A stretch of DNA of 64,000 nucleotides. Source: Mycobacterium lacus. GTDB lineage: Bacteria > Actinomycetota > Actinomycetes > Mycobacteriales > Mycobacteriaceae. The position numbers and the translations under genes are program-made. Numbering within the stretch: the stretch's first letter is position 1; each line of letters opens with the position of its first letter. The stretch is taken from the NCBI RefSeq assembly GCF_010731535.1, contig NZ_AP022581.1:2613952-2677951 (forward strand), read 5' to 3'. This document shows, piece by piece, positions 49,138 through 59,167 of this stretch. The notes beneath the pieces were generated by a model that had not been told where the DNA came from, did no database searches, and saw nothing but the letters and a program-made list of their open reading frames with translations.

Positions 49138-49670
49138 GCAACGAAGTCAACGAGGTGTTCTTCTGCGACGTTCGGGTGCCCGCCGATCAGCTTGTCGGAC
49201 AGGAGAACCACGGTTGGACATACGCGAAGTTCCTGCTCGGCAACGAACGCACCGGCATCGCGGACGTGGGTCGCACCAAGGTGCGCCTCGCCCAGGTGAA
49301 GAAGCACGCCGCGCACACCGGACTGCTCGACGATCCCCTGTTCGCCGCGCGACTGGCCGAGGCCGAAAATGAGCTGCTGGCACTGGAACTCACCCAGGCC
49401 CGCGTGGTCTCGAGTTCCGCGGACGGTAAGCCCAACCCGGCGTCGTCGGTGCTCAAGTTGCGGAGCAGCCAATTGCAGCAGGTAGCAACCGAATTGCTGG
49501 TGGAGGTGGCCGGACCGGATGCGCTGCCGGTCGACGGAGATGACCTCGCTTCTCCCTACTGGGCGCGAACCAGCGCCCCGCACTACCTCAACTACCGCAA
49601 GACATCCATCTACGGCGGCAGCAACGAGGTGCAGCGCAACATCATCGCATCCACCATTCTGGGCTTATGA
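49138..49670 (+). pseudogene. 5'-truncated acyl-CoA dehydrogenase
   Basis: About 177 residues of a FadE-type enzyme beginning abruptly in the middle domain: NEVNEVFFCDVRVPADQLVG, then LLGNERTGIADVG and the C-terminal helical domain ending SIYGGSNEVQRNIIASTILG, which is complete. The first half (FAD and acyl-CoA entrance domains, about 200 residues) is missing; upstream bases are the comEA promoter side. The open frame extends back to 48831 only as comEA antisense. It probably once formed a pair with the intact fadE 24 bp downstream, since mycobacterial FadE pairs often make alpha2beta2 enzymes. Confidence 0.8.
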
Positions 49671-49694
49671 GCATGTTGGGATTGTGAGGCAGTC

Positions 49695-50810
49695 ATGGAC
49701 TTTCAGTGCAGTGATGAGCAGACGCTGCTCGCCGACACCACCCGCGAACTACTGTCTCGCAGCTACGACGCGGAGAGCCGCAACAAGGTGATCGACACCG
49801 AACTCGGCTGGAGCCGCGAGGTGTGGAGTCAGCTCGCCGACACCGGCATTCTGGGCCTCGGGTTCGAGCCGGTCGAGGCGGGCCAGATCGAGATCATGCT
49901 CGTGCTCATCGAAGTCGGGCGTCGGCTGGCGCCCGAACCCATCGTGCATGCCGCACTGGCGCCCGGCACGATCATCGCCGAGCTCGGCACCGAAGCGCAG
50001 ATACAACTGCTGGACGATGTCGCGGCCGGCCAACGACTGCTGGCGTTCGCCCACCTCGAACCCGGCCATCTCCTGCCTACCGCCGATGTTGCCACCAAGG
50101 CTGTGCGGCAAGGAGATTCGTGGACACTGACCGGACGCAAGAACCCGGTGCTCGCCGGTGACTGCGCCGACACGGTGGTGGTCAGCGCCGCGTTGCCGGA
50201 CGGTGGCACCGGGTTGTTCCTGGTCGATGGAGCCGCCGTAAATCGGCACCAGTACCCGACATTCGACGCTCAGCGCGGCGCCCAGATCGATCTGGACCGA
50301 ACACCCGCCGAACCGCTCGGCGATGGGCCCAGAACTCGGGACGCCACCACCGCCATCCGCGACGCCGGCATCCGCATCCAGTCGGCGCTGTGCTCCGAGG
50401 CCGTCGGAGCGATGGAGGAAGCCCTCCGCCTCACCACCGATTACCTCAAGACGCGCAAGCAATTCGGCGTCACGCTCAACAACTTCCAGGCGCTCACCCA
50501 GCGCGCCGCCGACGTGTATGTGTCGCTGGAAATGGCCCGCAGCATGAACCTCTATGCCGCAATGTCGATCGCCGACGGCAACCTTGACCCGGTGATCGCG
50601 TCGCGGGCGAAGCTGCAAATCGGTCGGTCGGGCCGCCATATCGCACAGGAATCGATCCAGTTGCACGGTGGCATCGGCATCACCGCGGAGTATCCCGTCG
50701 GCCACTACGCCGCCCGGCTCACCGCGATCGAGCAGACCCTGGGCTCCACACACGACCACCTGCAGGTCCTCATCGACCACATCGCCGACTACGAGCTGGC
50801 CAGGCTGTAG
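49695..50810 (+). CDS. Acyl-CoA dehydrogenase (FadE-type)
   Basis: A flavoprotein of 371 residues. The N-terminal domain is MDFQCSDEQTLLADTTRELL. The middle domain is weakly conserved, and the C-terminal domain has KTRKQFGVTLNNFQALTQRA and QESIQLHGGIGITAEYPVGH, which bind FAD across the dimer. It would catalyse alpha-beta desaturation of an acyl- or steroid-side-chain CoA. The partner subunit upstream is truncated, so activity as a heteromer is in doubt. Not found at this locus in M. tuberculosis, where eis follows comEA directly. Confidence 0.88.
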   Translation: MDFQCSDEQTLLADTTRELLSRSYDAESRNKVIDTELGWSREVWSQLADTGILGLGFEPVEAGQIEIMLVLIEVGRRLAPEPIVHAALAPGTIIAELGTEAQIQLLDDVAAGQRLLAFAHLEPGHLLPTADVATKAVRQGDSWTLTGRKNPVLAGDCADTVVVSAALPDGGTGLFLVDGAAVNRHQYPTFDAQRGAQIDLDRTPAEPLGDGPRTRDATTAIRDAGIRIQSALCSEAVGAMEEALRLTTDYLKTRKQFGVTLNNFQALTQRAADVYVSLEMARSMNLYAAMSIADGNLDPVIASRAKLQIGRSGRHIAQESIQLHGGIGITAEYPVGHYAARLTAIEQTLGSTHDHLQVLIDHIADYELARL

Positions 50811-51120
50811 TCGGTGGCCGGACTCTGCTTGCACTACAACGTGATCCGTAATGAGTGATCCGTGTGGACGATAGCTCGGCCCGGTCGGCTGTCCCGGCCC
50901 GAGCCGTCACGATGCGCAGCAGCCGACACGAGACCGCGACCCATGCGGGCGCCGCTCTGGATAGCACGGCGAACTTTCCCACCCATAACCGAGCGCGTGC
51001 TAGGCCACAGGCATTGCAGGGCCGCCGGCTGTCGTGACCGCCGCCAACACGAGGCGCCAAAGTCGTAATCACGCCAGGCCGCGGTTAGTCTGGGAGCAAC
51101 CGATAACTGGGAGGTTTAGG
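50811..51120. other. Gap after fadE
   Basis: Short frames only; none has a ribosome site with a recognisable product. The last bases carry GGGAGG, the probable ribosome site of the frame at 51121. I see no RNA gene or clear terminator. Confidence 0.5.
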
Positions 51121-51310
51121 TGAGTAACGGTGAACCGCAGCAGCCCACTGCTCCGCCGCCCAACACGCCGCCGGCCCACGAACCCAAGCCCCCGCCACCG
51201 CTGATCCGGTGGGAGACCGAAGTGAGCACCCGGGGCGAGCCTTCTTCACTGGGGGGGCGGCGATCGATGTCGTACGGAAGCTGATTCACGGCGACACCAG
51301 CGACGGATGA
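51121..51310 (+). pseudogene. Proline-rich small gene with a poly-G frameshift
   Basis: GTG 51121, preceded by GGGAGG, encodes a Pro-rich start (EPQQPTAPPPNTPPAHEPKP) then IRWETEVSTRGEPSSLGG. At 51251-51257 there is a run of seven G. Reading on in the present phase gives a stop after 16 residues. One more G would give AAIDVVRKLIHGDTSDG ending at 51310. This could be slippage-prone, a real pseudogene or a sequencing error. Function unknown. It directly precedes a two-helix membrane frame, with which it may belong. Confidence 0.4.
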
Positions 51311-51322
51311 GCAAGGAAGCGA

Positions 51323-51559
51323 ATGGGGTGCGTTCATCGCGAAGAACTCGACCGGGAGTATGACCGGCGCGACAGATTGAATACGCGCTCGGCTACTGCG
51401 ATAACCAGCGCTACGACGCTAGTAACCGTCTCATTAGCCGTTGTTGCCGTGTTGAAGGGCCAGCACTTCACAGTGTCGGGAGTCCTCAAAGTGGGATCCC
51501 TGCTGGGCGCGGTGCTGTTGCTATTGGCTGCTGCGGTGTTGAGCATTCTGGCGGGCTGA
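51323..51559 (+). CDS. Small two-helix membrane protein, possibly truncated
   Basis: A 78-residue frame. A charged coil (HREELDREYDRRDRLNTRSA) is followed by two membrane helices, TLVTVSLAVVAVLKG and VGSLLGAVLLLLAAAVLSIL, ending right after the second helix. The pattern resembles two-helix modules found at the end of some effector and SLATT-like proteins, but no family is certain. The abrupt end and frameshifted neighbour suggest a remnant. Codon use is plausible for the genome. The start is uncertain. Confidence 0.4.
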   Translation: MGCVHREELDREYDRRDRLNTRSATAITSATTLVTVSLAVVAVLKGQHFTVSGVLKVGSLLGAVLLLLAAAVLSILAG

Positions 51560-51661
51560 GCGCAGTGTCGTGCGATGTCCCCTTGGGGCGCGGACCGCAG
51601 GCCGGACCATCAAGATCTGCGCTTGGTCGATCAGACAGCGACCCCATCGGCGGGTCGCGCT

Positions 51662-52837
51662 TTAGAATTCGAACGCGCTCTCGGCGGGAACATCGCTGAC
51701 AAACGCCGCATCTAGGCGTCCCACCAAACGGGAGTCCTTGGCGCACAACCGGTTAGCGGCCGCCAACGTCGACGCCCGGTGCGTGCCCAGGTACAGACTG
51801 CCCAACACGTCGATACCCATCTCGATCTCGGCCGCCGCATCCGTCGGTGTACAACGCGCGCGGCCGTCGCGGATCTCCAGCGCGAATCGGCCACCATCGG
51901 ATACGCCGACCACCGTGGCGAGATCCCCGGCATAGCCGCGTGCCTCGAGGGCGGCCGGCACATCCATGAGCCGCAGCCACAGGCCGTCCTGGCGCCAGGT
52001 ACTGCGGGCCAGCCGGGCATCGGTGAGCAGGTAGGGCAACGGGTCCTCCGCATGGGTGACGATGCTGACCCGCTCCATCGAGTCGAGCCCCAGCAGTGCT
52101 CGCCACAACGCGCCGTGCGCGTCGGCGGTAATGGCCCGCAGCTCGTCGACGCGCGCCCGCTTGAGATCGGTACGATCCACCCGATACAGCGCGTAGCCGT
52201 CGGGGTGCAGTAACGCGAAGGATTCACGGTCCCCACCGGGCGAGGCACTACATTCGGCCAGCAGCTCGTCCCACAGCACCGGCGGGCGCAGCAGCCCGCC
52301 GGGCACCCGCAGGCGCCAGCGCTCGTAGATAGCCGCGAACTCGTCGCGGTGCTCGGCCGGTCTGACCAATCGGACCGCACCGCCGTCGGGTGCGTCGGCG
52401 CGCAGGCGGGCGAAGCGCCGGTCGACCGTCAGCTCATGCAGGACAGTGGCGGGCCCGTAGCCGAACCGGCCGTAGATGCCGCCCTCGCTGGCATACAGCG
52501 CGGCCAGCGGGTACCCGGAATCGGCTATGCGCCGGTGCAATTCGGTGCACATGGCGCGCAGCAACCCGCGTCGGCGATGCGTCGGTGCGACGGCCACGAA
52601 GCTGAGACCGGCCGTCGGCAGCACCGTTGCACCCGGCACCGTCAGCCGCAGGTCCAGATACAGCGCCATCCCGACCAGGTCGGAGCCATCACGGACCACC
52701 ACCGCGCCGTCGGTCGGCACCAGGGACCGCCACGCGTTCGCCGCCTGGGGACCGATGAAATCGGTGAAGCTGGCCCCGGCTAGGAAGTACATTCCCGGCC
52801 AGTCATCCTCGGTCGGACTGCTAACACGCAGGGTCAC
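51662..52837 (-). CDS. eis: N-acetyltransferase Eis
   Basis: A protein of 391 residues with the three-part Eis architecture. The N-terminal GNAT domain has [20 protein letters not shown] (acetyl-CoA loop, about residues 73-92), a second GNAT-like domain follows, and the C-terminal sterol-carrier-like domain ends VPAESAFEF, whose free carboxylate is used in catalysis in the family. Eis acetylates aminoglycoside amines and some host proteins. GTG 52837 gives the family start ([19 protein letters not shown]); the longer frame to 52936 is rejected. Divergent from the DapB-like gene. Confidence 0.94.
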   Translation of the reverse strand: MTLRVSSPTEDDWPGMYFLAGASFTDFIGPQAANAWRSLVPTDGAVVVRDGSDLVGMALYLDLRLTVPGATVLPTAGLSFVAVAPTHRRRGLLRAMCTELHRRIADSGYPLAALYASEGGIYGRFGYGPATVLHELTVDRRFARLRADAPDGGAVRLVRPAEHRDEFAAIYERWRLRVPGGLLRPPVLWDELLAECSASPGGDRESFALLHPDGYALYRVDRTDLKRARVDELRAITADAHGALWRALLGLDSMERVSIVTHAEDPLPYLLTDARLARSTWRQDGLWLRLMDVPAALEARGYAGDLATVVGVSDGGRFALEIRDGRARCTPTDAAAEIEMGIDVLGSLYLGTHRASTLAAANRLCAKDSRLVGRLDAAFVSDVPAESAFEF

Positions 52838-52926
52838 GGCATCCGACTCTGGCACACACCCGCGCCCGCGCGCATCCGAATATCGCCGCGATAATGACTC
52901 CCGTCGCACCGCCGAAGGAGCACTCG

Positions 52927-53985
52927 ATGGGAACAACCAGCGCAGACCGTCCGCTGCGCGTGATCCAGTGGACGACCGGGAACATAGGACGGCGATCGCT
53001 GCACGCCATCATCGGAAGACCCGACATGGAGCTCGTCGGCGTGTATGCACACGGGCCGGACAAGGTCGGCGTTGACGCCGCCGAGCTGGCGGGCTGGCCG
53101 GAGCCGACCGGCGTGCGCGCCACCAACGACATCGACGCGCTGCTCGCGCTGGGCGCCGACGCATGTTGCTATAACCCGTTGTGGCCCAACATCGGCGAGC
53201 TGGTGCGCTTGCTGGAGTCGGGCGTCAACGTGTGCTCCAGCGCCGCCTGGATCACCGGCGGCAAGCAGACACCTGCGGACCGCGAACGCATCATCGCCGC
53301 CTGCGAGCGCGGCGGCTCGACGATCTTCGGCAGCGGCGCACATCCCGGGATGTCGAACCTGGTCGGCATGGTGCTCAGCGCGGCCTGCGAGCGCGTCGAC
53401 GAGATCCGCATCACCGAGTCGGTGGACTGCTCGACCTACGAGTCCGCGGAAACCCAGACGGCGATGGGGTTCTCACAAGATCCCGACACGCCGGGGCTGG
53501 CCGAGAGCGTGCGGGCCGAAAGCGAGGTCTTCGCTGAGTCGGCGGCGATGATGGCCGATGCGATCGGGGCACGGCTGGACCGCATGACGTTCGACGTCAC
53601 CTTCACCGCCGCCACCGCCGACACCGATTTGGGCTTCATGAAGATCCCGGCCGGAACCGTCGGCGGCGTCTACGGCTACCACCGCGGCTGGGCCGGTGAC
53701 CGCAACGTGGTCAGCGTCGGATTCAACTGGGTCATGGGCAATCACGTGGTTCCGCCCAAGCCGCTCGAGCACGGCCACGTGATCCAAGTTTTTGGGTTGC
53801 CCAACATGCGCACCGTCCTGCACTGCCTGCCGCCGCGGGATTGGCCCGAGCCCGGGTTCATGGGCCTGGGCATGATCTACACCGCGATGCCGGTCACCAA
53901 TGCGGTGCCCGCGGTGGTGGCCGCCAAACCCGGGATCGTGACGCTCGCCGATCTGCCGCCCATCACCGGCCGCGTTGCCCGCTAG
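52927..53985 (+). CDS. DapB-like NAD(P)-dependent oxidoreductase
   Basis: A protein of 352 residues. The N-terminal Rossmann fold has [20 protein letters not shown] (about residues 9-28). [20 protein letters not shown] and [18 protein letters not shown] match the family annotated as dihydrodipicolinate reductase-like or 2,4-diaminopentanoate dehydrogenase-like in mycobacteria. Such genes are numerous in this genus and often lie in lipid or steroid loci; the substrate is unknown. ATG 52927 has GAAGGAG 5 bases upstream. It is divergent from eis. Confidence 0.82.
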   Translation: MGTTSADRPLRVIQWTTGNIGRRSLHAIIGRPDMELVGVYAHGPDKVGVDAAELAGWPEPTGVRATNDIDALLALGADACCYNPLWPNIGELVRLLESGVNVCSSAAWITGGKQTPADRERIIAACERGGSTIFGSGAHPGMSNLVGMVLSAACERVDEIRITESVDCSTYESAETQTAMGFSQDPDTPGLAESVRAESEVFAESAAMMADAIGARLDRMTFDVTFTAATADTDLGFMKIPAGTVGGVYGYHRGWAGDRNVVSVGFNWVMGNHVVPPKPLEHGHVIQVFGLPNMRTVLHCLPPRDWPEPGFMGLGMIYTAMPVTNAVPAVVAAKPGIVTLADLPPITGRVAR

Positions 53986-54150
53986 GTCGTTCGCCGCTTG
54001 ACGGGACCCCGAGGAACGCATCCGTGCACTAAGGTCTAGGATGCTTAGCCGAGCAAATATTCTGCCGGCTGCGGTGACGCAGAAAGCAAGCCCTCCGATG
54101 GGGCGTTACACCGCAGGATCGGCGCCTGAATATTCGTAGAAGGCGGTGAG

Positions 54151-54594
54151 ATGAGCTCGGTTCCCATTACCCGCGCGGTCAGACGAGTTTGGATACCCCT
54201 GGTGCTGGTGGTCGTGCTGGCGGTCTCGGGACTGGTGGTGTCGCGGCTGCACAAGATCTTCGGCTCCGCCGACCTCAATGCGAACGCCGGCGCCGGGATC
54301 GAGATCGTGCAGTTCAATCCGAAGGTCGTCACCTATGAGGTCTTCGGGTCGGCCGGGACCACCGCAAACATCAACTACTGGGACGAGAACGCCAACACGC
54401 ACCAGGTCAATGCCGCCGCGCTGCCGTGGTCGTTCACGATCTCGACGACGCTGCCCTCGGTGAGCGCCAACATCATGGCACAAGGCGACGGCGATCGGAT
54501 CGGCTGCCGCATCACCGTCGACGGAGTCGTGCGGGAAGAGAAACGGGCCGACGGCCTGGGCGCCCAGACCTTCTGCCTGGTGAAGTCGGCATGA
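54151..54594 (+). CDS. MmpS-family membrane protein
   Basis: A protein of 147 residues. A single N-terminal helix ([18 protein letters not shown]) is followed by an extracytoplasmic beta-sandwich with [20 protein letters not shown] and [20 protein letters not shown], the MmpS pattern. MmpS proteins assist the RND exporter encoded next to them. The ATG follows AAGGCGGTGAG. Its stop overlaps the mmpL ATG (ATGA). Upstream, TAGGAT at 54037 could be a -10, but no good -35 or iron box was found. Confidence 0.9.
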   Translation: MSSVPITRAVRRVWIPLVLVVVLAVSGLVVSRLHKIFGSADLNANAGAGIEIVQFNPKVVTYEVFGSAGTTANINYWDENANTHQVNAAALPWSFTISTTLPSVSANIMAQGDGDRIGCRITVDGVVREEKRADGLGAQTFCLVKSA

Positions 54595-57500
54595 GCGATG
54601 TGAACAGCAGGACCCGCGTCGGCACCGAGGACACCGCGCCGATCAACATCGAGGGCATCGAGCGCCCGCAGCGCGGCCACCGACCCGTCATCCCACACAC
54701 GATCCGCATCTTCGCGGTGCCGATCATCCTGGCCTGGGTGCTCCTGACGGTCGTCGTGAACGTCATCGTTCCGCGACTGGAAGTGGTCAGCGAACAGCAC
54801 TCGGCGCCGATGGCGCCGCTCGACGCGCCGTCGATGAAGGCGATGATGCGCCTGGGCCACAACTTCAGGGAATTCGATTCCAACAGCACGGTCATGATCG
54901 TCCTGGAAGGTCGGCAATCCCTCGGCGACGACGCGCACCGCTTCTACGACAACCTGATTCGCCAACTGCGGCAGGATCCGACACACATCCAGCACATCCA
55001 GGACTTCTGGGGGGATCGACTGACCGCGGCGGGGGCACAGAGCGCTGACGCCAAGGGCTCCTATGTCATGTTGAACCTTGCTGGCAACCAGGGCACGACG
55101 CAGGCGAATGATTCCGTCGACGCGGTGCGCAAGGTCATCGACCGCACGCCGCCACCTCCCGGGGTGCGGGCCCATGTGACCGGTCCCGCCGCACTCAGCG
55201 ACGACATGCACATCATCGGGAACGACAGCCTGGCCAAGATCACGCTGTTCACCCTGGCGGCGATCGCGGTCATGTTGCTGCTGGTCTACCGCTCCATCGT
55301 CACCACGCTCGTCCAGCTGTTCATGACCGGCATAGCGTTGGCCTCGTCGCGGGGAGTCATCGCGGTTCTCGGGTACCACAACGTATTCGGGCTCACCACG
55401 TTCGCGGCGAATATCCTCACGATGCTGGCGATCGCGGCCGGCACCGACTACGGGATCTTCCTGGTGGGCCGCTATCAAGAAGCACGCCAGGCCGGCGAGG
55501 ACCGGGAAACGGCGTACTACACCACGTTTCGTAGCGTGGCCCCGGTCGTGCTGGGTTCGGGACTGACCATCGCCGGGGCGACGTACTGCCTGAGCTTCGC
55601 GCGGCTGCCCTGGTTCAACACCATGGGCGCACCGGTGGCGATCGGAATGCTGGTCGTCGTGCTGGCCGGCCTCACGCTGGGCCCGGCCGTCGTCTTCGTG
55701 GGCAGCAAGTTCGGCCTTTTCGAACGCAAACGGGCGGTACGGGGCCGGCTCTGGCGGCGGGTCGGCACCGCGGTCGTGCGCTGGCCGGTGCCGGTTCTGG
55801 CCGTCAGCGCCGCCGTCGTCCTGATCGGCATGATCGCCCTGCCCGGATATGTGACGAGCTACAACGACCGGTACTACCTGCCCACCAGCGCCCCGTCCAA
55901 CCTGGGATACGCGGCCGCGGACCGACATTTCTCTCAGGCCCGGATGAACCCCGACATGCTGATGATCGAGGCCGAGCATGACATGCGGAATCCGGCGGAC
56001 ATGCTCGTTTTGGACAAAGTGGCCAAAAACATCATCCGCACCGTGGGCATCGCCATGATCCAGGACATCACCAGGCCGCTGGGCATTCCCATTCAACACA
56101 GCTCGATACCGTTCCAGAACAGCATGCAGAGCCAAACGACCATGCAGAATATGGCTTTCCTGCGGGATCGAATGAACGACATCCTCAAGATGGCCGACGA
56201 AATGCAGTTCATGATCGAAACCATGCAGCGGATGTACCAAGTGACACAAGATCTTTCGAGTGCGGCCGACGACAGCGCAAGGACCACGGCTGAAACATCG
56301 GCCATCACCGACACCTTGCGGGACCACGTCGCGGACTTCGACGACTTCTGGCGGCCGATACGCAGCTACTTCTACTGGGAGAAGCACTGCTACGACATTC
56401 CCATCTGCTGGTCGTTCCGGTCCCTATTCGACGCGTTGGACGGGTTCGATCAGCTCGCCGAGAAGTTCCACCAACTCTCGGGTGACATCGGGCGCACCGC
56501 CGCGGCCACCCACGAGATGCTGGTGTTGATCCCGCCGATGATCGAAACGATGAAGACCACAAAAGGCCTCACGCTGACGATGCACGCCACGTTCTTGGCA
56601 ATGCTCAACCAAATGGAGTCCATGAGCAATACGGCGATCGTCATGGGGCAAAGCTTCGACGCATCGAAGAATGACGACTTCTTTTACCTGCCCCCGGAGG
56701 CATTCGACAACCCGGACTTCCAGACCGGCCTGCGAATGTTCCTATCACCCGACGGCAAGTCGGCGCGCTTTTTCATCACCCACCAGGGCGATCCGATGAC
56801 GCCGGAAGGAATATCCCGGGTCGACGCGGAGCGAACGGCGGCGCAGGAGGCCCTGAAGCAATCCTCGCTGTCGGACGCCAAGGTGTATCTGGGCGGTACG
56901 GCCGCCACCTTCAAAGACATGCACGACGGCGCCAAGTACGACCTGATGATCGCGGTGGTGTCGGCGCTGACGCTGATCTTCATGATCATGCTGCTGCTCA
57001 CCCGAAGTCTGGTCGCCGCACTGGTGATCGTCGGCACCGCGGCCAGCTCGATTGCCGCGTCGTTCGGTCTGTCGGTGCTCGTCTGGCAGGACCTCTTCGG
57101 CATCAAAATCCACTGGGTCGTCATGGCGCTGTCGATCATCATCCTGTTGGCCGTCGGATCCGACTACAACCTGTTGCTGGTCTCCCGGTTCAAGGAAGAG
57201 ATCCATGCCGGGCTGAAGACGGGGATCATCCGGTCGATGTCGGGCACGGGTGGGGTGGTGACGGCCGCGGGCCTGGTATTCGCGTTCACGATGGCTTCCA
57301 TGCTCGGCAGCGACTTGCGGGTCCTGGGCCAGTTCGGGTCGACCGTGTGCATTGGCCTGCTGCTCGACACGTTGATCGTGCGCACGTTGCTGATGCCGTC
57401 GATCGCCACCATGCTGGGCCGCTGGTTCTGGTGGCCGCAAATCGTCCACCCACGCGGTGATAACGCCCGGCGGGCGCGAGGCCTAAGGCTCACCCAATAG
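54591..57500 (+). CDS. MmpL-family RND transporter
   Basis: A protein of 969 residues, twelve membrane helices in two halves with large periplasmic loops (about residues 60-200 and 420-760). The proton-relay segments are [18 protein letters not shown] (about 298) and [18 protein letters not shown] (about 856), GxDYxxFL-type signatures of the family. A coiled, Met-rich region (about 500-690) with the Cys pair of CYDIPIC resembles the MmpL4/MmpL5 class, members of which export mycobactins. A siderophore role here is inferred from class only. No MmpL is at this locus in M. tuberculosis. Confidence 0.92.
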   Translation: MSDVNSRTRVGTEDTAPINIEGIERPQRGHRPVIPHTIRIFAVPIILAWVLLTVVVNVIVPRLEVVSEQHSAPMAPLDAPSMKAMMRLGHNFREFDSNSTVMIVLEGRQSLGDDAHRFYDNLIRQLRQDPTHIQHIQDFWGDRLTAAGAQSADAKGSYVMLNLAGNQGTTQANDSVDAVRKVIDRTPPPPGVRAHVTGPAALSDDMHIIGNDSLAKITLFTLAAIAVMLLLVYRSIVTTLVQLFMTGIALASSRGVIAVLGYHNVFGLTTFAANILTMLAIAAGTDYGIFLVGRYQEARQAGEDRETAYYTTFRSVAPVVLGSGLTIAGATYCLSFARLPWFNTMGAPVAIGMLVVVLAGLTLGPAVVFVGSKFGLFERKRAVRGRLWRRVGTAVVRWPVPVLAVSAAVVLIGMIALPGYVTSYNDRYYLPTSAPSNLGYAAADRHFSQARMNPDMLMIEAEHDMRNPADMLVLDKVAKNIIRTVGIAMIQDITRPLGIPIQHSSIPFQNSMQSQTTMQNMAFLRDRMNDILKMADEMQFMIETMQRMYQVTQDLSSAADDSARTTAETSAITDTLRDHVADFDDFWRPIRSYFYWEKHCYDIPICWSFRSLFDALDGFDQLAEKFHQLSGDIGRTAAATHEMLVLIPPMIETMKTTKGLTLTMHATFLAMLNQMESMSNTAIVMGQSFDASKNDDFFYLPPEAFDNPDFQTGLRMFLSPDGKSARFFITHQGDPMTPEGISRVDAERTAAQEALKQSSLSDAKVYLGGTAATFKDMHDGAKYDLMIAVVSALTLIFMIMLLLTRSLVAALVIVGTAASSIAASFGLSVLVWQDLFGIKIHWVVMALSIIILLAVGSDYNLLLVSRFKEEIHAGLKTGIIRSMSGTGGVVTAAGLVFAFTMASMLGSDLRVLGQFGSTVCIGLLLDTLIVRTLLMPSIATMLGRWFWWPQIVHPRGDNARRARGLRLTQ

Positions 57501-57630
57501 CGGGCAGACCGCGGAAGTTGGGCTGGACGGGGCGGCGATATCAGAATAATTTCATTGTTACTTCACTGCCGCTGCGTATCCCGGTGGTCGATCGCGACCA
57601 CGCATTCGTGGGCCTGGCGGAAGGTATGAG

Positions 57631-59157
57631 ATGTCGTTCGTGAGCGTGGCGCCGGAGGTGGCGGCGACGGCGGCTACGGATCTGACCAGCATCGGCTCAG
57701 CAATGAGCACCGCTAATGCCACCGCCGCGGCCCCGACGACCGAGGTGATGGCTACGGCCGCTGATGAGGTCTCGGCGGCGTTGGCCAGGCTGTTTGCCGA
57801 ATATGGTCAGCAGTATCAGGCGCTGGCCGGGCGGGTGGCGACGTCCTACGAGCAATTCACCCGCACTGTAGTGGCCAGCGTGAATGCGTATGCGGCCGCC
57901 GAGACCGCCAACGTCAGGCAGTTCGTGTTGAGCGCGGCTGGCCCGATCAATGAGCCCTTCGTAGAGCTGACCGGACGCCCGCTGGTCGGCGACGGCGCCA
58001 ACGGGTACACCAACGCTCAAGGCGTGGGGACGGACGGCAAGCCCGGCGGTTGGTTGTACGGCGACGGCGGTACCGGTGGCACCAGCACTCGCGCCGGAGT
58101 GGCTGGGGGTGCCGGCGGGCCCGCGGGTCTGATCGGCGATGGCGGGACCGGCGGAAAAAGCGTTTACGGCGGAATGCCCGGGGGTGCCGGCGGGCACGGA
58201 GGCCTCCTGATCGGCGACGGCGGCACGGGCGGGGCCAGCGGGCCTGGCGGCGTTGGCGGGCTCGGCGGTCGTGCCGGGCTGCTGTGGGGACACACCGGTA
58301 CCGCGGGCATCAGCACTCTTCTTTCGCCGAACCAAACGCTCATCTCTGTCGATCAATACGGCAACCCGCTGCTCAACATCTCGGTAGGCGGCGGACCAAG
58401 TATGCCCGCCATCGTCGACTCCGGCTCCACTGGTCTGTTGGTTCCACCCCACTACGTCAATTTGGCGACTCTCGACCAGCCCACCGGGACGGGTTCCGTC
58501 AGTTACGGCCTTAGCAGCGCCGGTCGCCTCTACGTTGACTACCAGACATATCAAACGACCGTGAATTACGGGAACGGAATCGTCAGCCCGTCGACCACCG
58601 TTGCCGTCGCCACCTCCGCATATCTGGGGGATCCATCCAACCCCATCGACGTTTCGTTGTTACCCGCTTATCTGGGCGTGGGTCCGAACAACATGTTCCC
58701 GTTCTCGACCCCCACGAATGCGGCGTTACCGGTCAACATGAATCAGGGTGTGCTGTTCAACATGCCTCGCGGTTTGCTGGAGTTCGGCCCCAACTCACTG
58801 CCGCCCATCGTCCAGCTCGACGGAGCACCAGGGACCGTCGTGCAGGTACAGATCAACAACGAATTACCGCAGACCGTCAACGCGTACATTGATTCCGGTG
58901 GGGTGGGCGGAACCATCCCACAATCGCTGGTGCCGGGCCTGGCGGTCGGCAATCACCTGCCCGAGGGAACAACCATCACGGTCTCCACGATCAACGGCGT
59001 GACCCTCTACACGCAGACGGTCACCGCGGCCAACTCACCAATCGTTGTGTCCTCGGGCAGTCCGTTCAATACCGGGAATTACCCCTTCTCGGTCGGACCG
59101 ATCTATGTCTGGAACAACGACGCCATAGGAACGACGGTCTTTGACCGACTGATCTGA
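57631..59157 (+). CDS. PE_PGRS protein with PecA-type aspartic protease domain
   Basis: A protein of 508 residues. A PE domain (MSFVSVAPEVAATAATDLTS, about residues 1-95) is followed by the linker GRPLVGDGANGYTNAQGVGT, a short Gly-rich PGRS stretch (about 140-230, GGDGGTGG-type) and a C-terminal pepsin-like domain. The two catalytic motifs are VDSGSTGLLVPP (about 261) and IDSGGVGGTIPQ (about 420). This matches the PE_PGRS35/PecA type, which is exported by ESX-5 and cleaves PE domains of other proteins. PecA-type genes are characteristic of slow growers. It is convergent with degV, 10 bp apart. Confidence 0.9.
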   Translation: MSFVSVAPEVAATAATDLTSIGSAMSTANATAAAPTTEVMATAADEVSAALARLFAEYGQQYQALAGRVATSYEQFTRTVVASVNAYAAAETANVRQFVLSAAGPINEPFVELTGRPLVGDGANGYTNAQGVGTDGKPGGWLYGDGGTGGTSTRAGVAGGAGGPAGLIGDGGTGGKSVYGGMPGGAGGHGGLLIGDGGTGGASGPGGVGGLGGRAGLLWGHTGTAGISTLLSPNQTLISVDQYGNPLLNISVGGGPSMPAIVDSGSTGLLVPPHYVNLATLDQPTGTGSVSYGLSSAGRLYVDYQTYQTTVNYGNGIVSPSTTVAVATSAYLGDPSNPIDVSLLPAYLGVGPNNMFPFSTPTNAALPVNMNQGVLFNMPRGLLEFGPNSLPPIVQLDGAPGTVVQVQINNELPQTVNAYIDSGGVGGTIPQSLVPGLAVGNHLPEGTTITVSTINGVTLYTQTVTAANSPIVVSSGSPFNTGNYPFSVGPIYVWNNDAIGTTVFDRLI

Positions 59158-59167
59158 CGCTTCGGCG

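Noticed and set aside
54026..54052. Possible IdeR box upstream of mmpS
   Set aside because: CTAAGGTCTAGGATGCTTAG has TTAG-like ends, but the central positions do not match the consensus.
54375..56387. A 670-codon minus-strand frame opposite mmpS-mmpL
   Set aside because: High-GC codon-position bias opens such antisense frames; the plus strand carries clear MmpS and MmpL proteins.
58050..58320. Gly-rich periodic repeats as a CRISPR or tandem array
   Set aside because: They are imperfect GGxGG coding repeats of the PGRS domain, without spacers.
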